Source of the DNA: Caldilineae bacterium
GTDB taxonomy: Bacteria > Chloroflexota > Anaerolineae > J102
Direction of reading: 5' to 3'
NCBI GenBank assembly: GCA_011176555.1
Contig: DUEF01000241.1
Location: forward strand, 1-5,008
DNA: 5,008 nucleotides
Positions 1 through 5,008 of the stretch are shown here, one piece after another (the stretch's first letter is position 1; each line of letters starts with the position of its first letter). Under the pieces are notes generated by a model. The model was not told the DNA's origin. It did no database searches and saw only the letters and a program-made list of their open reading frames with translations. Both the position numbers and the translations under genes were made by a program.

Positions 1-64
1 AAATCGCAACCTACTAGATATAGTATGTTTTTCGGATTTTCTGCGCCGTAGAAAATTCCTGTGA

Positions 65-106
65 CTCCAGAGCAGGGTGTCGCAGGTTCGAATCCTGCCG
101 TGGGTA
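65..106 (+). tRNA. tRNA 3'-half remnant (Trp-like), probable att site
   Basis: The sequence folds exactly as the second half of a tRNA. It has a 7-base anticodon loop CTCCAGA (65-71, anticodon CCA, tryptophan), the 3' strand of the anticodon stem GCAGG (72-76), a 5-base variable region (77-81), and a perfect T-arm of GCAGG, TTCGAAT, CCTGC (82-98). A 7-base acceptor strand CGTGGGT (99-105) and discriminator A (106) follow, with no encoded CCA. The 5' half is absent: there is no ACCCACG acceptor partner and no D-arm in bases 1-64. CCTGT at 58-62 could pair with the stem but would leave a 9-base loop. This is a fragment, not a working gene. Such 3' fragments are the usual target and scar of tyrosine-recombinase integration. 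The Trp identity is less sure than the tRNA-fragment call. Confidence 0.75.
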
Positions 107-124
107 TTTTGCATCCATTGAAAA

Positions 125-396
125 ATGACCAGACGCAAAAAACGCAAGCAGAAAAAATACGCGGACGCAAACAGGGCCTCCGTGTCAGGCGGAAACAACA
201 ACCAGCCCCAAAAACCGGCAATCGCATTCTGACCGACTGGGCGCAGCAACTCCGGGAAGAAGGGCGCTTGCAAGACAAAAAATTAGTGATCAACCCTCCA
301 AGCTACGACAAAATGTCGGACGCTCTGTTTAAGGTTATCGGGGACTACAAAAAAATAGCCGACACTGAGGAAGAAATGAGCAAGCCAGTGAGCTAG
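125..396 (+). pseudogene. small basic protein gene, apparently frameshifted and truncated
   Basis: Two open frames overlap here. One starts at ATG 125 and gives a very Lys/Arg-rich start (MTRRKKRKQKK) before stopping at 230-232. The other, open from before base 61 to the stop at 394-396, gives a hydrophilic helical C-terminus (LTDWAQQLREEGRL..., then NPPSYDKMSDALFKVI). Joined at the C4A5 run (206-214) by a -1 shift, they make one sensible protein of about 90 residues with a basic tail, an LTDWAQQLREEG helix and an NPP-x5-MS motif. From memory this resembles small uncharacterised proteins that run longer at the C-terminus, so the stop at 394 may also be premature. No ribosome-binding site is seen before 125. 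It lies just right of the tRNA scar, where debris is expected. The longer frame from GTG 61 is unlikely as a real start because it translates the tRNA T-arm. The function is not recognised. Confidence 0.4.
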
Positions 397-495
397 CGTC
401 AATCGTGGCTTCGTCGCGTCCGCATCCTTTTGGGTTTGTTCGACCGTGTTGGCCAGCCCCAGGGATATGGCCCCAAATTATGTCAGGCTTCTATC

Positions 496-540
496 AAAAC
501 CAAAGACGCTGGACTGCCTCTCGCCAGACAGTCCAGCGTC
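496..540 (-). terminator. hairpin with T-tract, minus-strand terminator candidate
   Basis: GACGCTGGACTG (505-516) and CAGTCCAGCGTC (529-540) are perfect 12-base inverted repeats around a 12-base loop. Read on the minus strand, the stem is followed by TTTGGTTTT (504 down to 496), which fits an intrinsic terminator. On the plus strand the sequence after the stem is CTCTCCCC, so it would be a poor terminator in that direction. No minus-strand gene is seen to the right that would need it, so it may be a relic, or part of a structured RNA. Confidence 0.45.
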
Positions 541-554
541 CTCTCCCCTTGTAC

Positions 555-586
555 TGGTTCTGTTGTTCCCTCTCTCGTCAGAACCA
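555..586. repeat. 8-bp inverted repeat
   Basis: TGGTTCTG (555-562) and CAGAACCA (579-586) are perfect reverse complements separated by 16 bases. The hairpin lies 14 bases after the 12-bp hairpin, making a tandem pair. Its role is unknown; there is no T-tract next to it. Confidence 0.4.
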
Positions 587-636
587 TCAGCCACACGGAC
601 AAGATAATTACATCTTGCGGCGCCACAATGATCGAT

Positions 637-652
637 GGGATTGATAAATCCC
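637..652. repeat. 6-bp inverted repeat over the candidate -35 box
   Basis: GGGATT (637-642) and AATCCC (647-652) flank a GATA tetraloop. The repeat covers the TTGATA hexamer (641-646) proposed as the -35 box of the NB-ARC gene, so it could be an operator. A chance origin is possible at this length. Confidence 0.3.
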
Positions 653-669
653 TCGTCGCCCTCCATTAT
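641..669 (+). promoter_or_regulatory. candidate sigma70 promoter for the NB-ARC/TPR genes
   Basis: TTGATA (641-646, five of six bases match TTGACA), a 17-base spacer and CATTAT (664-669, four of six match TATAAT). Transcription would start near 676 and leave a leader of about 140 bases before the ATG at 815. Alternatives are weaker: TATGAT at 741-746 has no -35 box, and TTGACG at 761-766 has no -10 box. Confidence 0.4.
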
Positions 670-814
670 ACAGTACGATTCGGTTGACTGATTCCCATAT
701 CTTTCCTGATTTCTTCCGCACTGGTGTTGGTGGCATAATGTATGATGTAGATTTTGGCTGTTGACGTAGGCTGTCGATCATGGTCGCGCTACCAAGCAAT
801 CCCCCTCTCGTCCC

Positions 815-2269
815 ATGACAGAATCCTTTGATTGGCGCAGCGCCACTGAGCAAGCGCTGCATGATTATCACAACCTGGAAGCGCTCAAGGATGCGCCGCT
901 GGGAAGCTTGCAGATCACCAAGCAGATGCTACCAGCGGTGCGCACGGAGCGTCTGAGTGAGCATCGCAGCGCCATCGCCATTCAGAATCTGATCGATCTG
1001 GGTCTTGGCGAACTGAAACGATTTGATCCGGATTTAGCCGAACTGCTGGATCAGCGTTTTCGGCGACGCAAAACGGTGAAAACGCTTCAGCATGAAATAC
1101 ACTTGAGCAAGACAGTGCTGTACGAACGCCAGAAACAAGCTATCACTGCCCTGACGTCTGTGCTCATCAAGTTGGAGGCAAAGTCAGTTGTTGAAACGAG
1201 CGCCAAAAGACAGCGTCTGCTCGCCCTGCTTCCTCAGCCCACTTACCAGAAATGGCTGGGCGATGCCGCAGACCTGGCGCAAGTACACCGGACGCTCGAC
1301 GAGGGACGCCAGAGTGGACCTCGTACGCCTCTATTCATCACCGGAATCGGCGGGCTCGGCAAGACCAGTTTAGCGCGGGAGGCGATTGCCACCTGGCTAC
1401 AGCGGGTGGACTACACCTTTGACCGCCTGCTTTGGACCGTTGTCGTTCAACCCCCGATCTCCCTGGGGGTGCAACTTTCGGGAGAGCGTAAACGCCATAC
1501 CCTCGACCAAGTGCTGGCCGATCTGGGCGCGCAGTTGGATGTGAATGTCAATGCCTTGCCCGGCAATCAGAGAAAACTACGCGTCATTGCCCAGGCCCTG
1601 CGCGATACATCCGCGCTTGTGGTCATCGATAACGTGGAAAGCCCGGATGAAGTCGTCACGGCGCTGCGGGTGGTGGATTCCCTCTCCCCCGTGGCCCAGA
1701 TTCTCGTGACCAGTCGCCATCAGATCCAGCACACCAGCGGATATACGGTGACGCTGCGTGAACTCTCAGCAGAAAACGCTCATCGTCTGCTCGCGCTGGA
1801 GGCGCAGAGATTACGGCTGTCTGAAATCGACCAGACCGTTTTCGAACGACTTTATCACATTCTGGGCGGACATCCCCATGCCCTGAAATTGGCTATCGCC
1901 CAACTCGAATATCTGCCGGTCGCACAAACGTTGCGCGGACTTGAAGAGCATTCAGTCACTGCACAGGCGCTTTTCCAATACATCTACGACAGAGCCTGGT
2001 CTTTGCTTTCGTCCGAGGCCAGGGATCTCATGTTGGGGCTGTGGTTGCTGCCTGCCGCCGGTGCAAGCTGGGACGGGCTGAAAGTGACGTTGAATTATGC
2101 CGGCAACGCCTATGCGGATGAAGATTTACAGCGCTTCATCCAGGAATTGACAGCTTTGAATCTCGTCCAGACCACTCAAACCCGACCGTTGATCTATTCC
2201 CTGCACCGGCTCACCTACAACTTTCTGGCATACAAGCTGGGGTTTGCCGGGGATGGGAGTGCGGCATGA
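815..2269 (+). CDS. NB-ARC (STAND) ATPase with N-terminal HTH-like region
   Basis: Cytoplasmic signal-transducing NTPase of 484 residues, an NLR/AP-ATPase-type switch. Residues 173-366 hold the NB-ARC core: Walker A GIGGLGKT (177-184, Lys183), Walker B ALVVIDNV (267-274, Asp272), an RNBS-B/sensor-1 strand ILVTSR (296-301) and a GLPL-like GGHPHALKLA (351-360). Residues about 380-475 look like the winged-helix domain, with SLHRL (462-466) at the MHD position. The N-terminus (about 1-125) has no nuclease, TIR, CARD or membrane signature. Its part at 76-120 (RRRKTVKTLQHEI..., LSKTVLYERQKQAI) resembles a sigma70 region-4/ArpU-type helix-turn-helix. There are no sensor repeats at the C-terminus; these are in the next gene, which overlaps by 4 bases. 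ATG 815 is the first usual start after the in-frame TAG at 767; no Shine-Dalgarno is seen. The NB-ARC call is firm. The HTH is tentative, and whether the protein is a regulator or a defence NLR is undecided. Confidence 0.88.
   Translation: MTESFDWRSATEQALHDYHNLEALKDAPLGSLQITKQMLPAVRTERLSEHRSAIAIQNLIDLGLGELKRFDPDLAELLDQRFRRRKTVKTLQHEIHLSKTVLYERQKQAITALTSVLIKLEAKSVVETSAKRQRLLALLPQPTYQKWLGDAADLAQVHRTLDEGRQSGPRTPLFITGIGGLGKTSLAREAIATWLQRVDYTFDRLLWTVVVQPPISLGVQLSGERKRHTLDQVLADLGAQLDVNVNALPGNQRKLRVIAQALRDTSALVVIDNVESPDEVVTALRVVDSLSPVAQILVTSRHQIQHTSGYTVTLRELSAENAHRLLALEAQRLRLSEIDQTVFERLYHILGGHPHALKLAIAQLEYLPVAQTLRGLEEHSVTAQALFQYIYDRAWSLLSSEARDLMLGLWLLPAAGASWDGLKVTLNYAGNAYADEDLQRFIQELTALNLVQTTQTRPLIYSLHRLTYNFLAYKLGFAGDGSAA
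2255..2259 (+). promoter_or_regulatory. ribosome-binding site of the TPR gene
   Basis: GGGAG lies six bases before ATG 2266, inside the end of the NB-ARC gene. Together with the ATGA overlap it supports translational coupling of the two proteins. Confidence 0.5.
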
Positions 2270-3414
2270 GTGAGACAAACACTGCGCAGGGGCTCAGAAA
2301 ACGGGCGCGGGAACTCCTGGAGCGCTACGCCGACGCCTTGATTCAGGGCGAAGAAGCCCCCGCCATTGGCCTCGGCAGCGCCACTGAAATCGTTGTCAGC
2401 CTACTGCACAAATGTCTGGCGCTGGAGGCGGACGCCACCTATGTGCGTCTCCTCGATCACTTCGGCGTACAATTGCAACGCGAACATCATTTGCAGCAGG
2501 TGGAAGCGCTTTTCGCTGCTGTGCTGCGGCGCGAAATCCTGAGCGACGCCCAACGCGTGGCTTTTACCGACCTTCGCGTTCGCATCCTCATCCAACTGGG
2601 TGAAAGAGATCTGGCGCAGGCCGCCCTGGATGAGGTGCGGCCGGCGACAAGCACACCGGATTTACAGGCTCGGGTATGCAACCGCCAGGGCTATCTTTAC
2701 GCCATCTACAACCGGTACGCCGAGGCGGAGCGAGCCTATCGCGCGGGCATCGAGGCCGCGGTTGCGGGCGGAGACATGAACACACTGGCTATTCTGTACA
2801 GCAATTATGGCGATCTGATCTTCCAGAAAAGCGACTTTGCGCAGGCCATCGAACAATACGAAATGGCCCTGGAGATCGCCAAACCTCGGGGATTGTCCTT
2901 TGCCTGTGCTCTGGCCGAGGGCGGATTGGGCATGGCGCTGGATCAACTCGGCCAATACGAAGCGGCGGCGCCCCATCACGAAATGGCTCGCACATGTTAT
3001 GCGGAAGCGGGCGATGTCTTTGGGGTCATCCGCATCGACCTGAATCTCAGCTACAACGCCTTACAGCGAGGCGATTATGAACAGGTCAAAGAACTGGCTG
3101 CCCGAGCGCTCGCCCAGGCCCGAGACCTGGGGGATCTGCACAGGATGGCTTTTGCCCACCAGCGCTTGGGAGAGGCCTTTCTCAGTACGGGGGACTATGC
3201 CCTTGCCTGCGAGCATTTCACCGTGGCTTTGGATCTGCGTAGACAGTTGGGAAAACCACTCTTCATCGAGCGAACGCTTGAGAGCCTCCATGATTTGCTT
3301 GCCGCCATTCAGGATGACGCGGACATATTGCCGGAACAGCGCGCGATGCTGTCCGCGCGGTGCCGGAGTGCGCTGGGGACAACACCCGACCATCCGGCGT
3401 TGCCCCCAGCCTGA
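2266..3414 (+). CDS. TPR repeat protein, partner of the NB-ARC ATPase
   Basis: Soluble, almost wholly helical protein of 382 residues with at least six tetratricopeptide-like repeats, at roughly 94-124, 136-167, 172-205, 212-245, 251-286 and 291-326. Typical TPR positions are visible: NRYAEAERAYRAGIEAA (149-165), SDFAQAIEQYEMALEIA (189-205), GDYEQVKELAARALAQA (269-285) and GDYALACEHFTVALDLR (309-325). No catalytic domain, signal peptide or membrane segment is seen. TPR arrays often form the C-terminal sensor of NB-ARC proteins. Here the array is a separate polypeptide whose ATG overlaps the upstream TGA (ATGA, 2266-2269), so the two are probably made in equal amounts and act as one complex. 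It may hold the ATPase inactive or recognise the trigger. The first 90 residues and the tail after 345 are not assigned. TPR is certain; the partnership is inferred from gene order. Confidence 0.88.
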   Translation: MSETNTAQGLRKRARELLERYADALIQGEEAPAIGLGSATEIVVSLLHKCLALEADATYVRLLDHFGVQLQREHHLQQVEALFAAVLRREILSDAQRVAFTDLRVRILIQLGERDLAQAALDEVRPATSTPDLQARVCNRQGYLYAIYNRYAEAERAYRAGIEAAVAGGDMNTLAILYSNYGDLIFQKSDFAQAIEQYEMALEIAKPRGLSFACALAEGGLGMALDQLGQYEAAAPHHEMARTCYAEAGDVFGVIRIDLNLSYNALQRGDYEQVKELAARALAQARDLGDLHRMAFAHQRLGEAFLSTGDYALACEHFTVALDLRRQLGKPLFIERTLESLHDLLAAIQDDADILPEQRAMLSARCRSALGTTPDHPALPPA

Positions 3415-3420
3415 TTTCAT

Positions 3421-3466
3421 CCTCCCCCCTGATCGCCATCAGCGCTTTGAAACGTTGGGGTGGAGG
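3421..3466 (+). terminator. GC-rich stem after the TPR gene, weak terminator candidate
   Basis: CCTCCCCCC (3421-3429) can pair with GGGGTGGAGG (3457-3466), leaving one bulged T. An inner TGAT/ATCA stem (3430-3433 with 3438-3441) lies inside. No U-tract follows, so classic intrinsic termination is unlikely; a Rho-type stop or mRNA 3'-end protection would fit better. Confidence 0.25.
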
Positions 3467-3656
3467 GAGATGTCTGGGCATTAGCAGCCGAAAGCCCTGG
3501 GTCGCATGTGGCAGATTTTTAATTGCGCCAAACACAAAACTAGTTGACAGAAGCTGTCTTCTCCACAAGGTGACAGGTACGACCCGTCCTCGTCTCTGGA
3601 ACTGGTGCAATATTGCGGCGGCGTCACCGTATCGGTGGACGTAGGGAGCGGGGGAA

Positions 3657-3675
3657 GATTACGAGAACAGTAATC
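3657..3675. repeat. inverted repeat just upstream of the drmD promoter
   Basis: GATTAC (3657-3662) and GTAATC (3670-3675) are perfect reverse complements with a 7-base spacer. The repeat ends 15 bases before the -35 box. This fits a dimeric regulator site, but no protein is known to bind it. Confidence 0.3.
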
Positions 3676-3690
3676 GGGCTTTCTTTCGCA

Positions 3691-3720
3691 TTGACAACAT
3701 CGCGGCGTGACTGTTATGAT
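3691..3720 (+). promoter_or_regulatory. strong sigma70-type promoter for drmD
   Basis: Consensus -35 TTGACA (3691-3696), an 18-base spacer and -10 TATGAT (3715-3720), preceded by TG at 3712-3713 in the extended -10 position. Transcription would start near 3727, giving a leader of about 144 bases before the drmD ATG. It is the best promoter match in the window. Confidence 0.7.
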
Positions 3721-3793
3721 GTCTTCGTAGCAACGCCGTGCGGCCAACCCCTCTCCCGTTTCTCTTCTCGCCAACAATTTCATCCGTTCTACA

Positions 3794-3838
3794 TGACCTG
3801 TATCATGGTCACGAGTTCTGATCTGTGCCATGATAGGT
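3794..3838. promoter_or_regulatory. nested inverted repeats in the drmD leader
   Basis: Two overlapping symmetries share one arm. TGACC (3794-3798) and GGTCA (3807-3811) are separated by 8 bases, like an operator for a dimeric repressor. TATCATGG (3801-3808) and CCATGATA (3828-3835) form an 8-bp stem, extended by ACC (3796-3798) with GGT (3836-3838) past a 2-base bulge, around a 19-base loop. Because the two structures exclude each other, the site could be a DNA operator or an RNA switch in the leader. The function is inferred from position only. Confidence 0.4.
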
Positions 3839-3859
3839 GCACCCCTACCCCTCGATCCC

Positions 3860-3865
3860 AAGGTG
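3860..3865 (+). promoter_or_regulatory. ribosome-binding site of drmD
   Basis: AAGGTG lies five bases before ATG 3871 and matches the anti-Shine-Dalgarno over AGGTG. It selects ATG 3871 over the adjacent in-frame GTG at 3868 and over the still-open frame further upstream. Confidence 0.5.
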
Positions 3866-3870
3866 CTGTG

Positions 3871-5008
3871 ATGGCCGAGAACATCACAACCGATATCCCC
3901 GAGCAAGGCCAACTGGTCGAAGTCAGACGCCGACGCTATGTCGTCAACGATGTGGCCGGAAGCGCGCTGCCCGGGTCGGTGTTGGCGACGGTGGTGGGGA
4001 AACCGCAGCACTTGGTGTCGCTCACCTCGGTCGATGATGATGGGCTGGGTGAGGAATTGCAGGTGATCTGGGAGTTGGAGCCGGGAGCCAGGGCGTTCGA
4101 TCCGCTGGCCTTGCCACAACCGGCCGGATTCGACGCGCCGCCACGCCTGGACGCCTTCCTCGATGCCGTGCGCTGGGGCGCGGCGACCTCGGCCGATGTG
4201 CGAGCGCTGCAAGCGCCCTTCCGCAGCGGCATCGAAATCGAAGATTACCAACTCGATCCCCTGGTGCGCTCGCTGCAAATGCCCCGCGTCAATCTGCTCA
4301 TCGCCGACGACGTGGGCCTGGGCAAGACCATCGAGGCGGGGCTGGTGGCGCAGGAGCTACTCATCCGCTACCGTGCCCGGCGTATTCTCATCGTCTGTCC
4401 GGCTTCGTTGCAGATCCAATGGCGGGATCAGATGCGGGACAAGTTCGGGTTGGAATTTCGCATCGTCGACAGCACCCTGATGAAGACGCTGCGGCGGGAG
4501 CGGGGGATTCACGTCAATCCCTGGACGCATTCTCCCCGCCTGATCACTTCCATCGACTATCTCAAGCGGGACCGGCCCATGCGTTTCTTCCGGGAAGCGC
4601 TGCCCGCCGAGGGCGAACCGGCTTATCCCCGCCGCTTCGATCTGATGATCGTCGATGAAGCGCACAATGTCGCCCCGGCCGGCCGCGGCCGCTACGCGGT
4701 GGACTCGCTGCGCACGAGCGCCATCCGTACCCTCTCGCCGCACTTCGAACACAAACTCTTCCTCACGGCCACGCCTCACAACGGCTATGCCGAGAGTTTT
4801 TCCGCTTTGCTGGAATTGCTGGACAACCAGCGCTTCGCCCGCGGCATTCCGCCCGACCGGGCTGTGCTGCAAAGCGTGATGGTGCGCAGGCTGAAGACGG
4901 AATTGCCACCCAATTGGGATGGCGCGCCCCGCTTCCCGCAGCGCAAATTGGAAGCGATCGAGGTCGCCTACAGCGCCGATGAGCGCCAGGCCCACGACTG
5001 GCTGCAAC
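3871..5008 (+). CDS. drmD: DISARM SNF2-like helicase DrmD (N-terminal part)
   Basis: The first 379 residues of a superfamily 2 SNF2-like helicase; the frame is open to the window edge, so the 3' end is missing (the family is about 1,000 residues). After an N-terminal region beginning EQGQLVEVRRRRYVV (11-25), the first RecA-like domain shows IEDYQLDPLVRSL (123-135), motif I DDVGLGKT (146-153, Lys152), motif Ia LIVCPASLQIQW (173-184), motif II DEAH (262-265), motif III FLTATPHN (297-304) and VMVRRLK (336-342). The order and wording of these blocks match what I recall of DrmD, the ATP-dependent helicase of class 1 DISARM. That system blocks incoming phage DNA together with a methyltransferase and DrmA, DrmB and DrmC. 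Those partners should lie to the right. It has its own promoter and ribosome-binding site. The helicase class is certain; the DrmD name rests on remembered similarity, and another SNF2 defence helicase is the alternative. Confidence 0.85.
   Translation, partial: MAENITTDIPEQGQLVEVRRRRYVVNDVAGSALPGSVLATVVGKPQHLVSLTSVDDDGLGEELQVIWELEPGARAFDPLALPQPAGFDAPPRLDAFLDAVRWGAATSADVRALQAPFRSGIEIEDYQLDPLVRSLQMPRVNLLIADDVGLGKTIEAGLVAQELLIRYRARRILIVCPASLQIQWRDQMRDKFGLEFRIVDSTLMKTLRRERGIHVNPWTHSPRLITSIDYLKRDRPMRFFREALPAEGEPAYPRRFDLMIVDEAHNVAPAGRGRYAVDSLRTSAIRTLSPHFEHKLFLTATPHNGYAESFSALLELLDNQRFARGIPPDRAVLQSVMVRRLKTELPPNWDGAPRFPQRKLEAIEVAYSADERQAHDWLQ

Larger units (their letters stand above)
397..814. other. 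non-coding block rich in inverted repeats
   Basis: No convincing gene is visible. The short frames on both strands lack plausible start sites and read as low-complexity, Pro/Arg/Trp-rich shadows. The block holds four perfect inverted repeats in about 150 bases: 505-540 (12-bp stem), 555-586 (TGGTTCTG/CAGAACCA, 8 bp, 16-base loop), 600-617 (CAAGAT/ATCTTG, 6-base loop) and 637-652 (GGGATT/AATCCC, GATA loop). It also holds a candidate promoter at 641-669. By eye it is more AT-rich than the genes to its right. It may be a boundary between the tRNA-associated debris and the defence genes, or may encode a structured RNA. Confidence 0.55.
3415..3870. other. intergenic control region upstream of drmD
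   Basis: No believable gene; a long minus-strand frame crossing it is a shadow of drmD. It contains a GC-rich stem just after the TPR gene (3421-3466), a 10-base palindrome GCAATATTGC (3607-3616), CACCG/CGGTG (3625-3637), GATTAC/GTAATC (3657-3675), a strong promoter (3691-3720) and a leader with nested inverted repeats (3794-3838). The layout suggests that drmD is transcribed separately from the NB-ARC/TPR pair and may be controlled. Confidence 0.6.

Noticed and set aside
1..106. A complete tRNA-Trp gene
   Set aside because: No acceptor partner ACCCACG and no D-arm upstream; the only possible 5' anticodon stem (58-62) would force a 9-base loop.
61..124. GTG-started coding extension of the small gene back to base 61
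   Set aside because: The extension translates the tRNA T-arm (the VAGSNPAVG signature typical of mistranslated tRNA genes) and has no ribosome-binding site.
405..687. Overlapping short plus-strand frames at 405-644 and 430-687
   Set aside because: They run through the hairpin cluster, have unlikely amino acid composition and no start signals.
761..789. TTGACG as the -35 box of a promoter for the NB-ARC gene
   Set aside because: At the correct distance the sequence is TCGCGC, with no resemblance to a -10 box.
397..814. CRISPR array or retron-type RNA gene
   Set aside because: The repeats are single inverted repeats of different sequence, with no repeated spacer-repeat units and no reverse transcriptase nearby.
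2662..3610. Several frames on both strands over the TPR gene
   Set aside because: Shadows of a well-supported TPR coding frame; none has a domain or a start site.
3481..4278. Long minus-strand frame of 265 codons
   Set aside because: It crosses the drmD promoter and the 5' end of drmD, is rich in Arg/His/Gly with no recognisable domain, and is explained by the codon pattern of the opposite strand.
4357..5007. Minus-strand open frame of 216 codons
   Set aside because: It lies wholly antisense to the clearly coding helicase motifs of drmD; a mirror frame in GC-rich coding DNA.

Overview
The window looks like the left edge of a bacterial anti-phage defence island. It has moderate to high GC, some genes with little or no Shine-Dalgarno signal, a STAND-type NB-ARC ATPase, and the N-terminal third of a DISARM DrmD helicase. 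Together these would fit a Chloroflexota-like or other environmental bacterium, but nothing here fixes the taxon and this is only an inference.

Layout. Bases 65-106 form the 3' half of a tRNA (anticodon loop onward, loop compatible with a CCA/Trp anticodon) with no matching 5' half. This is the usual footprint of an element integrated at a tRNA gene. Bases 125-396 hold a small Lys/Arg-rich reading frame that appears frameshifted and cut short. Bases 397-814 are non-coding and rich in perfect inverted repeats, including a 12-bp-stem hairpin that would act as a terminator for minus-strand transcription. A plausible sigma70-type promoter lies at 641-669. Bases 815-3414 carry two genes overlapping by 4 bases (ATGA): an NB-ARC ATPase with an N-terminal helix-turn-helix-like region, then a TPR repeat protein. 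Bases 3415-3870 are a second non-coding block. It contains a strong promoter (TTGACA, 18-base spacer, extended -10 TATGAT) and a leader of about 140 bases with nested inverted repeats. From 3871 to the right edge is the start of drmD, complete at its N-terminus and running off the window.

How the parts may work together. DrmD is the SNF2-like helicase of class 1 DISARM, a multi-gene restriction-like defence system. The remaining genes (methyltransferase, DrmA, DrmB, DrmC) would be expected to the right. The NB-ARC/TPR pair resembles one STAND protein split into a switch subunit and a sensor/repeat subunit. No nuclease, TIR, protease or membrane effector is visible in either half. The pair could therefore be a signal-responsive regulator of the neighbouring DISARM operon (the N-terminal HTH fits that), or an independent NLR-like defence system whose effector is not recognised. 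The regulator-or-independent question is the main open point of the window.
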